From assembly GCF_008641065.1 (NCBI RefSeq), contig NZ_VTRS01000005.1:62001-126000 (forward strand): a stretch of DNA of 64,000 nucleotides, read 5' to 3'. The translations under genes were made by a program, and so were the position numbers. Position 1 is the stretch's first letter. Every line of letters starts with the position of its first letter. The stretch is from Rhabdaerophilum calidifontis. GTDB taxonomy: Bacteria; Pseudomonadota; Alphaproteobacteria; Rhizobiales; Beijerinckiaceae. Positions 30,804 through 40,980 of the stretch are shown one piece after another. The notes beneath the pieces were generated by a model, which had not been told where the DNA came from, ran no database searches, and saw only the letters and a program-made list of their open reading frames with translations.

Positions 30804-31546
30804 CGGCGGCGGTCACGGCGGCGATCCTCGTCATCGGCGACGAAATCCTCTCCGGCCGGACGAAGGACCGGAATATCGGCTATATCGCCGAATATCTCGC
30901 CAAGATCGGCATCGACCTGCGCGAAGCGCGGATCGTGCCGGATATCGAGGCCGAGATCGTCGCGGCGGTGAACGCGCTCCGGGCGCGCTATACCTATCTC
31001 TTCACCACCGGCGGCATCGGCCCGACGCATGACGACATCACGGCCGATTGCATCGCCAAGGCGTTCGGGGTCCCGATCGGGGAGGATCCGCGCGCGGTGG
31101 CGATGCTGCGCGAGCGCTACCAGCCGGAGGATCTCAACCCCGCGCGGTTGCGCATGGCGCGCATCCCGGCCGGGGCCGACCTGATCGACAACCCGATTTC
31201 CAAGGCACCCGGCTTCCGGCTCGGCAATGTCATCGTGATGGCGGGCGTGCCGGCGATCATGCAGGCAATGCTCGACAATGTTGCGCCGGGTCTTGCGACC
31301 GGCCTGCGGATGCTGGTCGCGACCGTGCCCGCGCCCGGGCTCGCGGAAGGTGTCTATGCGGCCGGTCTCGCCGAGGTCGCGGCGGCGCATCCGGCGGTGT
31401 CGATCGGCTCCTATCCCGCGTTCCAGGGCGGCGGGTTCACCAACCAGATCGTGCTGCGTGCGCGGGAGGCGGCGGCGCTCGCGGCTGCCGAGGCGGATGT
31501 CAAAGCGCTGCTCGGCCGGCTTGTCATGGATGGCGCGCCGATCTGA
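30800..31546 (+). CDS. CinA-like molybdopterin-binding (MoCF) domain protein
   Basis: 248 residues, only the N-terminal MoCF-type domain of CinA. Features: [38 protein letters not shown] and [20 protein letters not shown]. The deamidase domain of full-length CinA is absent, as in stand-alone alphaproteobacterial forms. The family includes nucleotide-salvage and NAD-repair pyrophosphatase-like activities; the exact reaction here is unknown. It is coupled to the FkbM gene upstream. Confidence 0.87.
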   Translation: MTAAVTAAILVIGDEILSGRTKDRNIGYIAEYLAKIGIDLREARIVPDIEAEIVAAVNALRARYTYLFTTGGIGPTHDDITADCIAKAFGVPIGEDPRAVAMLRERYQPEDLNPARLRMARIPAGADLIDNPISKAPGFRLGNVIVMAGVPAIMQAMLDNVAPGLATGLRMLVATVPAPGLAEGVYAAGLAEVAAAHPAVSIGSYPAFQGGGFTNQIVLRAREAAALAAAEADVKALLGRLVMDGAPI

Positions 31547-31587
31547 GGCGAAGGCCGGGGTCAGCAATCGCGATTTCGGGAGGAGGC

Positions 31588-32103
31588 ATGCAGCAGCCCG
31601 CACCACGATCCCTGCCGGACAGGGCATTTCCGGTCTCCTGGGACCAGTTCCATCGCGATGCGCGGGCGCTCGCCTGGCGGCTAGCGGGGGCGGGGCCGTT
31701 CGATTCGATCGTGTGCATCACGCGCGGCGGCCTCGTGCCGGCGGCGATCATCGCCCGGGAACTCGAGATCCGGATGATCGAGACGGTCTGCATCGCCTCC
31801 TACCACAACTACACCGATCAGGGCGGGCTGCGGGTGATCAAGGGCATCGACGGCACGATTGCCGGCACCGAGGGCGGGCGCGGCGTGCTGGTCATCGACG
31901 ATCTCGTCGATACCGGCAAGACCGCGCGGATGGTGCGCGACATGCTGCCGAAGGCCCATATCGCAACCGTTTACGCCAAGCCGCAGGGGCGGCCGCTGGT
32001 CGATACCTTCGTGACCGAGGTGAGCCAGGATACCTGGATCTATTTCCCCTGGGACATGGGCTATGCCTTCCAGCCGCCCATCCGCGACGGCGCCGCCGGC
32101 TGA
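31588..32103 (+). CDS. gpt: Xanthine(-guanine) phosphoribosyltransferase
   Basis: 171 residues. The PRPP-binding loop [11 protein letters not shown] (102-112) and the [10 protein letters not shown] dipeptide loop are typical of Gpt; [12 protein letters not shown] near the C-terminus matches the purine-binding end. It salvages xanthine, guanine and hypoxanthine to nucleotides. The ATG at 31588 follows GGGAGGAGG. It lies 41 bases after the CinA-like gene and may share its transcript. Confidence 0.9.
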   Translation: MQQPAPRSLPDRAFPVSWDQFHRDARALAWRLAGAGPFDSIVCITRGGLVPAAIIARELEIRMIETVCIASYHNYTDQGGLRVIKGIDGTIAGTEGGRGVLVIDDLVDTGKTARMVRDMLPKAHIATVYAKPQGRPLVDTFVTEVSQDTWIYFPWDMGYAFQPPIRDGAAG

Positions 32104-32129
32104 ACCGCGCATGCGGCCCGCACCCCCTC

Positions 32130-32158
32130 TTGAATTTCCAAGGGAACCCGCCTAAACG
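32130..32158 (+). promoter_or_regulatory. Candidate promoter for the first tuf gene
   Basis: TTGAAT and TAAACG separated by 17 bases, about 65 bases before the tuf ATG. The spacing is ideal and the -35 box keeps TTGA; the -10 box is a weak match. Confidence 0.4.
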
Positions 32159-32224
32159 GCGCGGCAGTTCGCGCCGGGGGGTGTTCCCCGGCCCCGTTCG
32201 ACGCCAGCCAAGTCAGGGAAACCC

Positions 32225-33415
<1,191 letters not shown>

Positions 33416-33451
33416 CCGGGAACGGCCGGGCGCCGTTCTCCCGCCTTTCAG

Positions 33452-33484
33452 CGGCGCGCCCTGCGGGCGCGCCGTTTTCGTTTT
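33452..33484 (+). terminator. Intrinsic terminator after tuf copy 1
   Basis: A 10-bp perfect stem, CGGCGCGCCC / GGGCGCGCCG around TGC, is followed by TTTTCGTTTT. It separates tuf from tRNA-Trp. Confidence 0.9.
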
Positions 33485-33541
33485 CCGCCCCATGAAAACC
33501 CTTGCGCGCAACCGGTGCCTGAGGCAAAGAAACGGCCCGCT

Positions 33542-33618
33542 AGGAGTGTAGCTCAATTGGTCAGAGCACCGGTCTCCAAAACCGGGGGTTGGGGGTTCGA
33601 GTCCCTCCACTCCTGCCA
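33542..33618 (+). tRNA. trpT: tRNA-Trp (anticodon CCA)
   Basis: 77 bases with encoded CCA end. The acceptor stem AGGAGTG pairs with CACTCCT; the D arm has GCTCAATTGGTCAGAGC, the anticodon loop is CTCCAAA, and the T arm has GGTTCGAGTCC. The position between tuf and secE is the conserved one. TTGCGC at 33502 followed 17 bases later by CAAAGA is a possible weak promoter. Confidence 0.97.
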
Positions 33619-33641
33619 GCGCTGCAACGAAGCCCCCCACT

Positions 33642-33669
33642 GCAAGCCTGATCCGCGCAAGCCTGATCC
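33642..33669. repeat. 13-base direct repeat downstream of tRNA-Trp
   Basis: GCAAGCCTGATCC occurs at 33642-33654 and 33657-33669, separated by GC, in the spacer between tRNA-Trp and the reversed XpaC-like gene. Confidence 0.7.
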
Positions 33670-33724
33670 AGAGTGGCGGCGAAGCGCGGAGCGCATCAGG
33701 GCAAAGCTGGGTTCGGCTCGTACC

Positions 33725-34456
33725 TTACGGCTTCTTTCCCTTCTCGCCGCTGACGATCGCCTCCACCCGGTCGATGATGGGCGCTGGGGCGTGGCGGAAG
33801 GCCGGCTCGTAGCCCTTGAGGTCATCGGTCAGGATGCGCAGATCGGCGTCGATGCGTGAGAGTTCCGGCGCGTCAAGGCCGGATTCCTGCTCCTTCATCG
33901 CGGTTTCCAGGCGGTAGAGCACGTCGAGGAGTTTGGCGCGGCGATCGGCCTTGCCGGCCTCATCGCCGGCGAATCGCTGATAGCCGCTGGCGAGATCGGC
34001 GGCGCGGGGCAGGTAGGAGGCGAGGAAGCGCCGGGCGAGGCCGAGTTTCACCGGCTCGGCCTGGAGCCGGGCATGGATCGCGTCGGCGCGTTCGGCGAGC
34101 ACGCGGAACTGGCGCGCGATGCCGCCATCGGCGATCGCGCCGGCGGCGCCGCGGATGCGCCCGATATCGTGCTTGGCCTGGAGCAGGAGGTCGAAATGCG
34201 CCGGCGGCGCATAGGCTTCCGGCGGATAAGCCGGCGCGCTCTCGCGGATCACGCGCGCTTCGATGACCGCGTCCTCGCGCGTCTTTTCGGCGGCGCGCCG
34301 CGCCCAGCGGCTCAGGGTCATCCAGGCGATGAAGGCCATGATCACCGGCCCCATCGTCACCGTCGCGATGCCGAGCACCATCAGGAACAGCAGCGCGAAG
34401 AATATGAAGGGGGCGATCGCAGCCGCGAAGGTCAGGGCGGTCAGGCCACGGAACAC
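33725..34456 (-). CDS. XpaC-like membrane protein (5-bromo-4-chloroindolyl phosphate hydrolysis family)
   Basis: 243 residues from a GTG start at 34456, chosen because GGGGAGAGA lies upstream and the protein-like sequence begins there. Two hydrophobic segments (about 8-25 and 28-45) are followed by a long helical cytoplasmic part. The C-terminal section (ASYLPRAADLASGYQRFA, LLDVLYRLETAMKEQESGLDAPELSRIDADLRIL) fits the XpaC/PF10112 family, whose true function is unclear; the name comes from a dye-hydrolysis phenotype. In E. coli secE follows the tRNA-Trp region directly; here this gene and two more are inserted on the opposite strand. Confidence 0.6.
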   Translation of the reverse strand: MFRGLTALTFAAAIAPFIFFALLFLMVLGIATVTMGPVIMAFIAWMTLSRWARRAAEKTREDAVIEARVIRESAPAYPPEAYAPPAHFDLLLQAKHDIGRIRGAAGAIADGGIARQFRVLAERADAIHARLQAEPVKLGLARRFLASYLPRAADLASGYQRFAGDEAGKADRRAKLLDVLYRLETAMKEQESGLDAPELSRIDADLRILTDDLKGYEPAFRHAPAPIIDRVEAIVSGEKGKKP

Positions 34457-34529
34457 GCTGTCTCTCCCCGAATGGCGCGGTCGTGGCGAAGATAGGCGTT
34501 CCGGGCCGGGCCGGAAAGACCCGGCGGCC

Positions 34530-34904
34530 TCAATGCGGCGGATCCTCGATGAAGGATTTGAGCCGGCCGAGCGCCGCCTCCCATTGCGCGGCGATGGCGT
34601 CGAGATATTGGCGCGCCGCCGCCAGCGGCGCCGGTTCCAGCTCGAACAGCGTCTCGCGGCCCCGGCGGGAGGCACGGACAATCCCCGCCTCCGCCAGCAC
34701 CGCGAGATGCTTCGTGACCGCCTGCCGCGTCAGATCCGTGGCCTCGGTGAGCCGGGCGATGGAGCGCGGCGCGCCGTCGCTCAGCCGGACGAGTATGCCA
34801 AGCCGGGTCGGATCTCCCAGCGCCGCAAAACGCGCGGCATGGATGGCGAGCTGGGGCGTGGATGGGTCTGCGGGACCCCGGAGATCAGGCAGGGGTTTCG
34901 GCAT
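34530..34904 (-). CDS. ArsR-family transcriptional regulator
   Basis: 124 residues. Winged helix-turn-helix pattern: FAALGDPTRLGILVRLSDG, then RSIARLTEATDLTRQAVTKHLAVLAEAGIV, then a wing with SRRGRETLFEL. The protein has no cysteine at all, so it is not a classical metal-thiol sensor; it belongs with the ArsR regulators paired with AHSA1 proteins. Its start lies 20 bases inside the end of the AHSA1 gene, so the two are coupled. It likely represses its own operon. Confidence 0.9.
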   Translation of the reverse strand: MPKPLPDLRGPADPSTPQLAIHAARFAALGDPTRLGILVRLSDGAPRSIARLTEATDLTRQAVTKHLAVLAEAGIVRASRRGRETLFELEPAPLAAARQYLDAIAAQWEAALGRLKSFIEDPPH

Positions 34905-35379
34905 GCCGCTTGATGTTCTCCATCTGGTGCGTCCAGCCGTCGGAATTCATCCGGAAGGCTTCCGCCCGGCGCTGCGCGGGCAGGCGCGAGAAGCCGGATT
35001 CGACCACGCGCAGCAAGATGCCTTCCGCGGCATCGTCAAGGAAGAATTCCACCAGCGTCGGCGTCTCGCGGGCATAATCGATTGCCGGATCGACGGCATA
35101 GGGATGCCAAGCATAAGCGAGGCGGGTTTTCGGCTCGACCGCGACGATCTCCGCCGCGAAGCGCACATGCTCATACTTGCAGATGGTGAGCCGTCCCTCG
35201 ACCCGGCCGCCGGGGACGAAGGCGCCGGAAAGCTCGGCGCCGAACCAGGCGCCGAACTCGCGCGCATCCGTGAGCGCGCGCCAGACCCGATCGCGCGGGG
35301 CGCGGATCAGGATGCTGCGGGTGATGGCGTCGGCAATCTCCGCCGGCGGGGCGGTCTCGGCGAGGATGGTCTCGGACAT
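34885..35379 (-). CDS. AHSA1/SRPBCC-domain protein
   Basis: 164 residues. START-like/AHSA1 features: ITRSILIRAPRDRVWRALTDAREFGAWFGAEL, GGRVEGRLT, LAYAWHPYAVDP and TLVEFFL, with GWTHQMENIKRH near the C-terminus. These small ligand-binding proteins are often encoded with an ArsR partner; ligand unknown. ATG 35379 is chosen because AAGGAG lies eight bases upstream; that SD sits right after another in-frame ATG at 35394. Confidence 0.88.
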   Translation of the reverse strand: MSETILAETAPPAEIADAITRSILIRAPRDRVWRALTDAREFGAWFGAELSGAFVPGGRVEGRLTICKYEHVRFAAEIVAVEPKTRLAYAWHPYAVDPAIDYARETPTLVEFFLDDAAEGILLRVVESGFSRLPAQRRAEAFRMNSDGWTHQMENIKRHAETPA

Positions 35380-35394
35380 CGGAAGCTCCTTCAT

Positions 35395-35441
35395 GCAACC
35401 TTATGGATGCGCTTTTATCATGGCAACCCAAATACGCAACC
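35395..35441 (-). promoter_or_regulatory. Triple GCAACC repeat upstream of AHSA1-arsR pair
   Basis: GCAACC (GGTTGC on the transcribed side) occurs three times at 35395, 35423 and 35436 in a locally AT-rich spacer just before the AHSA1 gene. Minus-strand TTGCGT, 16 bases, TAAAAG could be the promoter among them. The repeats are candidate operator half-sites for the ArsR-type protein. Confidence 0.35.
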
Positions 35442-35494
35442 ATTTTACTGCCATTCATTCCTGCGCCTGCCGCAAGGCGAACCGAATTCCGAAA

Positions 35495-35523
35495 TTGACG
35501 CTTGCAGCCATTGCGGCTAATGA
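35495..35523 (+). promoter_or_regulatory. Candidate promoter for secE-nusG
   Basis: TTGACG and TAATGA separated by exactly 17 bases, about 105 bases before the secE ATG. The -35 box is a near-perfect match; the -10 is partial. Confidence 0.5.
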
Positions 35524-35628
35524 CGATCTCATCCCGACCATGTCCGTGCCTTGCCGAACCCGCCCAGCGGGAACGAGGCCGTGCAGGTTCCCGCCGCAGA
35601 TGCGGCAAGAGGCGAAGGATTTGGGCCG

Positions 35629-35826
35629 ATGGCGAAGCCGAACCCGTTCGAGTTCCTGCAGGATGTGCAGAACGAGGGCAAGAAGGTCACCTGGCCGACG
35701 CGCAAGGAGACCATGATCACCACCGCCATGGTGTTCGTGCTGGTGGTTCTCGCCTCGATTTTCTTCGTGCTCGCGGATCTCGTGCTGCGCTGGGGCGTCG
35801 GCCTCGTGCTGGGCCTCGGCCGCTGA
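35629..35826 (+). CDS. secE: Preprotein translocase subunit SecE
   Basis: 65 residues, the short single-membrane-segment form of alphaproteobacteria. NPFEFLQDVQNEGKKVTWPTRKET is the conserved amphipathic helix and VTWP motif; one membrane segment follows (about 29-50). It clamps SecY in the inner-membrane translocon. The start MAKPNPF is chosen over an upstream in-frame ATG because it gives the family length. nusG follows after 28 bases. Confidence 0.95.
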   Translation: MAKPNPFEFLQDVQNEGKKVTWPTRKETMITTAMVFVLVVLASIFFVLADLVLRWGVGLVLGLGR

Positions 35827-35854
35827 GCGCTTTGCCGCAGAACAGGATTTGACC

Positions 35855-36415
35855 ATGATCGCCGCCCCGCAGGTTTCAAGCCGCCCCAAGCGCTGGTACA
35901 TCGTCCATGCCTTCTCGAATTTCGAGAAGAAGGTCGCCGACGACATCAAGAACGGCGCGGATAGGCAGGGACTCGCCGATCTCTTCGAGGAGATCCTCGT
36001 CCCGACCGAGAAGGTGACCGAGATCCGCCGCGGCCGCCGCATCGAGACCGACCGCAAGTTCTTCCCCGGCTATGTGCTGGTGAAATGCGACCTCACCGAC
36101 GAGGCCTATCACCTGATCAAGAACACGCCGAAGGTGACCGGTTTCCTCGGCGCGGACAAGAAGCCGATCCCGATCCCCGATGCCGAGGCCGAGCGCATCA
36201 AGGGCCAGGTCGTCGAGACTTCGGAAAAGCCGAAGACCACGATCATCTTCGAGGTGGGCGAGCAGGTGAAGGTGGCGGAAGGCCCGTTCGCCTCGTTCAA
36301 CGGCATCGTCGAGGAGGTCGACATGGCCCGCCAGCGCCTCAAGGCCGCGGTCTCGATCTTCGGCCGCGCGACGCCGGTGGAGCTGGAATTCTCCCAGGTC
36401 GAGAAGCTGAAATGA
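35855..36415 (+). CDS. nusG: Transcription termination/antitermination protein NusG
   Basis: 186 residues. The NGN domain begins KRWYIVHAFSNFEKKVADDI and includes RKFFPGYVLVKCDL; the C-terminal KOW domain has GEQVKVAEGPFASFNGIVEEVD and ends VELEFSQVEKL. It links RNA polymerase to ribosomes and Rho. ATG at 35855 with AGGAT six bases upstream is preferred; a TTG two codons earlier is open in frame. Confidence 0.97.
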   Translation: MIAAPQVSSRPKRWYIVHAFSNFEKKVADDIKNGADRQGLADLFEEILVPTEKVTEIRRGRRIETDRKFFPGYVLVKCDLTDEAYHLIKNTPKVTGFLGADKKPIPIPDAEAERIKGQVVETSEKPKTTIIFEVGEQVKVAEGPFASFNGIVEEVDMARQRLKAAVSIFGRATPVELEFSQVEKLK

Positions 36416-36420
36416 TCCAG

Positions 36421-36444
36421 GCGCCCTCCGGGGCGCTTTTTCTT
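36421..36444 (+). terminator. Intrinsic terminator after nusG
   Basis: GCGCCC, TCCG, GGGCGC followed by TTTTTCTT, starting six bases after the nusG stop. It closes the secE-nusG unit, so the rplK group needs its own promoter. Confidence 0.88.
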
Positions 36445-36594
36445 AACGATCCGCCGGCGGTCGTTCCGTGCCGGCGGCATTGGCATCCCGCTTCTGTCAT
36501 AACCTGTTAACACCCGCGCGGCGGGGATCCGTGCTCCCATGTCCGGCGAGTTGCCGCGGCCGCGGCGGCTCCGATCAGACCGGGAGGAAACACG

Positions 36595-37176
36595 ATGGGC
36601 GCGAAGCGCATTCTGATGCTGACGGGTGATTTCGTCGAGGATTACGAGAACATGGTGCCGTTCCAGGCGCTGATGGCCGTGGGGCATACGGTTCACGCCG
36701 TCTGTCCGGGCAAGAAGGCGGGCGAGCAGATCGCGACGGCGATCCATGATTTCGAGGGGCAGCAGACCTATTCCGAGAAGCGCGGCCATAATTTCACACT
36801 GAATGCGAGCTTCGACGGGCTCGATGCGGGCAGTTATGACGCCCTCGTCATTCCCGGTGGTCGGGCGCCGGAATATCTGCGCCTCGATCCGAAGGTGATC
36901 GAGATCGTCAAGGGCTTCTTCGCGGCCGGCAAGCCGGTGGCGGCCATCTGCCACGGCGCCCAGTTGCTCGCCGGGGCCGGGGTTCTGCACGGGCGGCATT
37001 GTTCGGCCTATCCCGCGTGCCGGCCCGAAGTGGAACTCGCCGGTGCCATCTATGCCGATATCCCGATCGATGCGGCCGTGACGGACGGAAACCTGGTGAC
37101 GGCGCCGGCCTGGCCCGCGCATCCGGCCTGGATCGCGCAGTTCCTGGCCGTGCTGGGCACACGGATCACGCATTGA
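36595..37176 (+). CDS. DJ-1/PfpI family protein
   Basis: 193 residues. The nucleophile elbow AAICHGAQ contains Cys119 and His120, Glu15 (GDFVEDYE) is placed to polarise the thiol, and [10 protein letters not shown] (87-96) is typical of the PfpI/YhbO group. Members act as stress proteins with proposed glyoxalase, deglycase or peptidase activity. A CGGGAGGAAA SD precedes the ATG. It is inserted between nusG and rplK, which usually adjoin. Confidence 0.9.
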   Translation: MGAKRILMLTGDFVEDYENMVPFQALMAVGHTVHAVCPGKKAGEQIATAIHDFEGQQTYSEKRGHNFTLNASFDGLDAGSYDALVIPGGRAPEYLRLDPKVIEIVKGFFAAGKPVAAICHGAQLLAGAGVLHGRHCSAYPACRPEVELAGAIYADIPIDAAVTDGNLVTAPAWPAHPAWIAQFLAVLGTRITH

Positions 37177-37272
37177 TGCAGCCGGGCGCGGGCGGGGGTT
37201 GAACATCGCCCGATCTGTGGCAGGCTGATCGCCTGGGTCCCGCGCCCGCGCCTTCAGCGAGGCTTTCCTCCG

Positions 37273-37644
37273 ATGTGCCGACTCTTCGTCGAAGCCGATC
37301 CGATTCTGTGGCAGAACGCGTCGCGCTCGCTGCGCATCAACGGCTTCGCGACAAGCCTGCGGCTCGAGAACCTGTTCTGGAACGTGCTTGAGGAGATTGC
37401 GCGCCGGGACGGCATGACGACCAACGAGCTCATCTGCCGCCTCCATGACGAGATGCAGCAGAATGCGGGCGATGTGGAAAACTTCACCTCGTTCCTGCGG
37501 GTCTGCTGCGGCCGCTATCTCCGCCTTCAGGCCGATGGCGCGATTCCGGCCGACGACCGCATCCCGCTGCGCTCGCTCGACGCCGATGCGGTTCTTGCGC
37601 GGGAGCGCCGCCCCGCCGCCTGGCGCGCCGGTGCCAGTTTGTAG
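37273..37644 (+). CDS. Ribbon-helix-helix domain protein
   Basis: 123 residues. SRSLRINGFATSLRLENLFWNVLEEIARRDGMTTNELICRLHDEM matches the RHH_4-type domain common in short alphaproteobacterial proteins, with a strand then two helices that would form a dimeric DNA-binding fold. The LRVCCGRYLRL segment follows. Target genes are unknown. It stands alone between the DJ-1 gene and the rplK leader. Confidence 0.82.
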   Translation: MCRLFVEADPILWQNASRSLRINGFATSLRLENLFWNVLEEIARRDGMTTNELICRLHDEMQQNAGDVENFTSFLRVCCGRYLRLQADGAIPADDRIPLRSLDADAVLARERRPAAWRAGASL

Positions 37645-37673
37645 TTGCGGACGCGGTCCCGTGCGATTATAGG
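37645..37673 (+). promoter_or_regulatory. Candidate promoter for rplK-rplA
   Basis: TTGCGG and TATAGG separated by 17 bases, about 165 bases before rplK. The nusG terminator and two unrelated genes upstream make a promoter here necessary. The roughly 150-base leader that follows may carry L1 autoregulation. Confidence 0.45.
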
Positions 37674-37835
37674 CACGGCTTCGCCGGTTTCCGGCGATCA
37701 AACCCGTGGAAGGCGGTTTTCGCCCTGTGCTCGCAGGGCGGGACGCAAAGCCCCACCACGGTCCAGCAACGAGCCGGAAGGGCCTGATGGCGGCAGCGAT
37801 GCCGGCATGGGGCCATATGGCTTTTGGAGAGAGAG

Positions 37836-38285
37836 ATGGCCAAGAAAATCATCGGCTTCATCAAGCTGCAGATTCCGGCCGGGGACGCGAAGCCCGCGCC
37901 GCCCGTCGGTCCCGCGCTCGGTCAGCGCGGCCTCAACATCATGGAATTCTGCAAGGCGTTCAACGCCAAGACCCAGCAGATGGAGAAGGGGATGCCCATC
38001 CCCGTCGTCATCACGGCCTATGCCGACCGCTCCTTCACCTTCGAGATGAAGCAGCCGCCGGTGACCTTCTTCCTCAAGAAGGCGGCCGGCCTCAAGCTCG
38101 GCAAGAAGCCGGCCTCCGGCTCCAAGACGCCGGGCAAGGGCGCGTTCGTCGGCAAGGTGACGGAAGCGCAGCTCAAGGAAATCGCCGAGAAGAAGATCGT
38201 CGACATGAACTGCGACACGATCGAGGCGGCCGTCGAGCAGATCCGTGGTTCGGCCCGCGCGATGGGCCTCGAGGTTGTGGGGTAA
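37836..38285 (+). CDS. rplK: 50S ribosomal protein L11
   Basis: 149 residues, normal length. [34 protein letters not shown] is the N-terminal domain and GTARAMGL-type end ([12 protein letters not shown]) the C-terminal RNA-binding domain. It forms the stalk base that contacts EF-G. ATG 37836 follows GAGAGAG; rplA follows after four bases. An upstream TTG is not needed. Confidence 0.97.
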   Translation: MAKKIIGFIKLQIPAGDAKPAPPVGPALGQRGLNIMEFCKAFNAKTQQMEKGMPIPVVITAYADRSFTFEMKQPPVTFFLKKAAGLKLGKKPASGSKTPGKGAFVGKVTEAQLKEIAEKKIVDMNCDTIEAAVEQIRGSARAMGLEVVG

Positions 38286-38289
38286 CGTC

Positions 38290-39021
<732 letters not shown>

Positions 39022-39039
39022 ACGGCTGCCTGCTCCCGG

Positions 39040-39059
39040 TCCCGCCCTTCCGGGCGGGA
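39040..39059 (+). terminator. First hairpin after rplA
   Basis: TCCCGCCC, TTCC, GGGCGGGA: 8 perfect base pairs 19 bases after the rplA stop, without a T-run. It may protect the mRNA end or add to the terminator just downstream. Confidence 0.55.
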
Positions 39060-39096
39060 TCGGGCGGATTACGCGCGATTCCTTCGGGAGATCAGG

Positions 39097-39121
39097 CCCC
39101 GCGCGGCAGCGCGGGGTTTTT
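39097..39121 (+). terminator. Intrinsic terminator after rplA
   Basis: CCCCGCGC, GGCA, GCGCGGGG followed by TTTTT. A strong terminator that separates rplKA from the acyltransferase gene. Confidence 0.92.
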
Positions 39122-39209
39122 CGTTGGCGCCTCGCGCGCAGCCAGGGCGGTTTCTGGCGCGGCGCTTGCTGCCTCTCCGGTTCTGACGGGTTTTGTGCCG
39201 GAGTGAGAC

Positions 39210-40355
39210 ATGCGGACGGATCGTTTCGAGGCGCTGGACGGCTGGCGCGGCATCGCGGCCCTGGCGATCGCGTTCTACCACGCGCCGTTCGCGCATGGCC
39301 TGCGCGCGCTGGCGGGCTGGAAGAATTTCGAACTCTTCGTCGATTTCTTCTTCGTGCTGTCGGGTTTCGTGATCTGCCATGCCTGGGGGGCGCGGCTGAC
39401 GCGGCCCGGCGCGGTGCGGGATTTCGCGCTGCGCCGGTTCTGGCGGATCTGGCCGCTGCATTTCGCGATCCTGCTCGCCTTCCTCGCCATCGAACTCGCC
39501 AAGGCTGGCGCCGGGCTGGTGGTGGCGCTGCCGCTCGAGGACGCCCCCTTCACCGGCTCCCGTTCCTGGGAGGCGCTGCTCTCCAACATCGTGATGGCGC
39601 AGGCGCTGAACCTGCACGGCACCACCACCTGGAACGGGCCGGCCTGGTCGATCTCGGTCGAATTCTGGACCTATCTCCTGTTTGCGGGGGCGATGCTCGC
39701 CTTTCGCCGGCCGGATGCCCGCATCTTCCTGGCGATCGCGCTGCTCGGCGCGGCGGGGCTCGCGCTGCTGTCGCCGATCTGGCTGTTCGCGACGCATGAT
39801 TTCGGCTTGCCCCGCGCGATCTACGGCTTCTTTCTCGGCGCTGCGACCTATCGGCTCGCGCGCTCCGAACGATTCGAGATCGGCGCCGGCGCCGGAACCG
39901 AACTGGCGGCGATCGTCCTCATCATCGCCTTCCTGAGCTCGACCGGCATGAACTGGACCTCGCTGATGGCGCCGCCGGTCTTCGCGATGGTCATCCTGGT
40001 CTTTGCGGAAGGGCGCGGCTTCGTGACGCGGCTTCTCGAAAGCGCGCCGGTGCAGGCGCTCGGGCGCTGGTCCTATTCGATCTATCTCGTCCATGCGCTG
40101 CTCTATTACGCGGTCCGCCTGGCGCTGGTCTTCGCGGAAAAGGTGCTACGCCTGCCGCTGACCGCCACCGGCGCCGGCAACGAGCGCGTCTTCACGCTCG
40201 GTTCCGGGCTGGCGGACGCGGTTGCGATCCTCACGCTGCTAGTCGCGACGATCGCGCTCGCCCGGCTCGGCTACCGTTACATCGAGCGGCCCTTCATGCA
40301 GGGCACCGGCCGGCGCGCCGAACCGGCGCCTGCGCTGCAGCGCGCGCCGGCCTGA
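39210..40355 (+). CDS. Acyltransferase family 3 (OafA/YrhL-like) membrane protein
   Basis: 381 residues with about ten hydrophobic segments. Signature features: LDGWRGIAALAIAFYH with His24, FFFVLSGFVI (46-55), LRRFWRIWPLHF and late SYSIYLVHALLYY. Such enzymes O-acetylate or O-acylate surface glycans, lipids or antibiotics. Residues after about 370 are an Ala/Pro-rich tail. The gene lies between rplA and rplJ, which normally adjoin, and follows a terminator, so it has its own promoter or depends on read-through. Substrate unknown. Confidence 0.88.
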   Translation: MRTDRFEALDGWRGIAALAIAFYHAPFAHGLRALAGWKNFELFVDFFFVLSGFVICHAWGARLTRPGAVRDFALRRFWRIWPLHFAILLAFLAIELAKAGAGLVVALPLEDAPFTGSRSWEALLSNIVMAQALNLHGTTTWNGPAWSISVEFWTYLLFAGAMLAFRRPDARIFLAIALLGAAGLALLSPIWLFATHDFGLPRAIYGFFLGAATYRLARSERFEIGAGAGTELAAIVLIIAFLSSTGMNWTSLMAPPVFAMVILVFAEGRGFVTRLLESAPVQALGRWSYSIYLVHALLYYAVRLALVFAEKVLRLPLTATGAGNERVFTLGSGLADAVAILTLLVATIALARLGYRYIERPFMQGTGRRAEPAPALQRAPA

Positions 40356-40980
40356 GGCGGATCACGCTTCGCGATTTTGTCAAGTCCCCCCTTGCGCATC
40401 GGTCGGGGAGGGGATATTGACCACAGCTTGCGGAGGCGCGCCGCGAAATTCGCGATGCGTCTTTGTCGCCGTCCTTGTGGCGGCGAACTGGTCCGGGTCG
40501 CGGGCGGCCGGCAGCATCTTGCGCAAGGTCGCGCAAAGCCGGGATCAGTCAATCCTGTCCGAGACTGCAGGTGCAAGGGTCGTCAGAAAATTCGGAATTC
40601 CGTGTCGCCTTCCGCGATCGGGCCCGGCTTTTCTGTCGCCGGCTTAATCCTCCGCCGCCGGTTCGCCGGGGGCGGCCAGTCGGGAAGCCGATCCCGGCCG
40701 GAAAGCCTGCATAGATGGGGAAGGGGATTCATGCCGGGTTCCGCCATGCGCGGGCGCGGCCTGGTTCGTTTTCTCGGCCTTGGGTCATGCGGGTCGTCCG
40801 CGGCGCTCCAGGGGGACAGGCGGACCGTCGGGCGGGCAACCGCCCTGCCGGTCGAAAGGCGGGGAAACCCGTCTGAACCGTCGTTCCTTCGGCAGCGCAT
40901 CCACGATGCGCCGCCGCCGGAGCGGCAGAGCGCTAGTGAAGGACGGGCGGCTCCGCCGAACGTCCATCCGGAGAGAGCAC
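40356..40980 (+). other. 625-base leader region of rplJ-rplL
   Basis: No convincing gene. TTGACC at 40417 is a possible -35 box without a clear -10. Structured elements near the 3' end are GGGCGG-GCAA-CCGCCC (40830-40845, a GNRA tetraloop) and an imperfect hairpin at 40941-40965 (GGACG outer, GGCG inner) just before the rplJ SD (GAGAGAG). In other bacteria the L10 leader binds the L10-L12 complex for feedback control, and this looks like the equivalent region. The first half may hold the promoter or an unannotated small RNA. Confidence 0.45.

Noticed and set aside
35849-35854. TTG start for nusG
   Set aside because: ATG two codons later has a better-spaced SD.
40417-40647. 76-codon frame in the rplJ leader
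   Set aside because: Composition and lack of SD suggest chance; the region is better explained as leader RNA.
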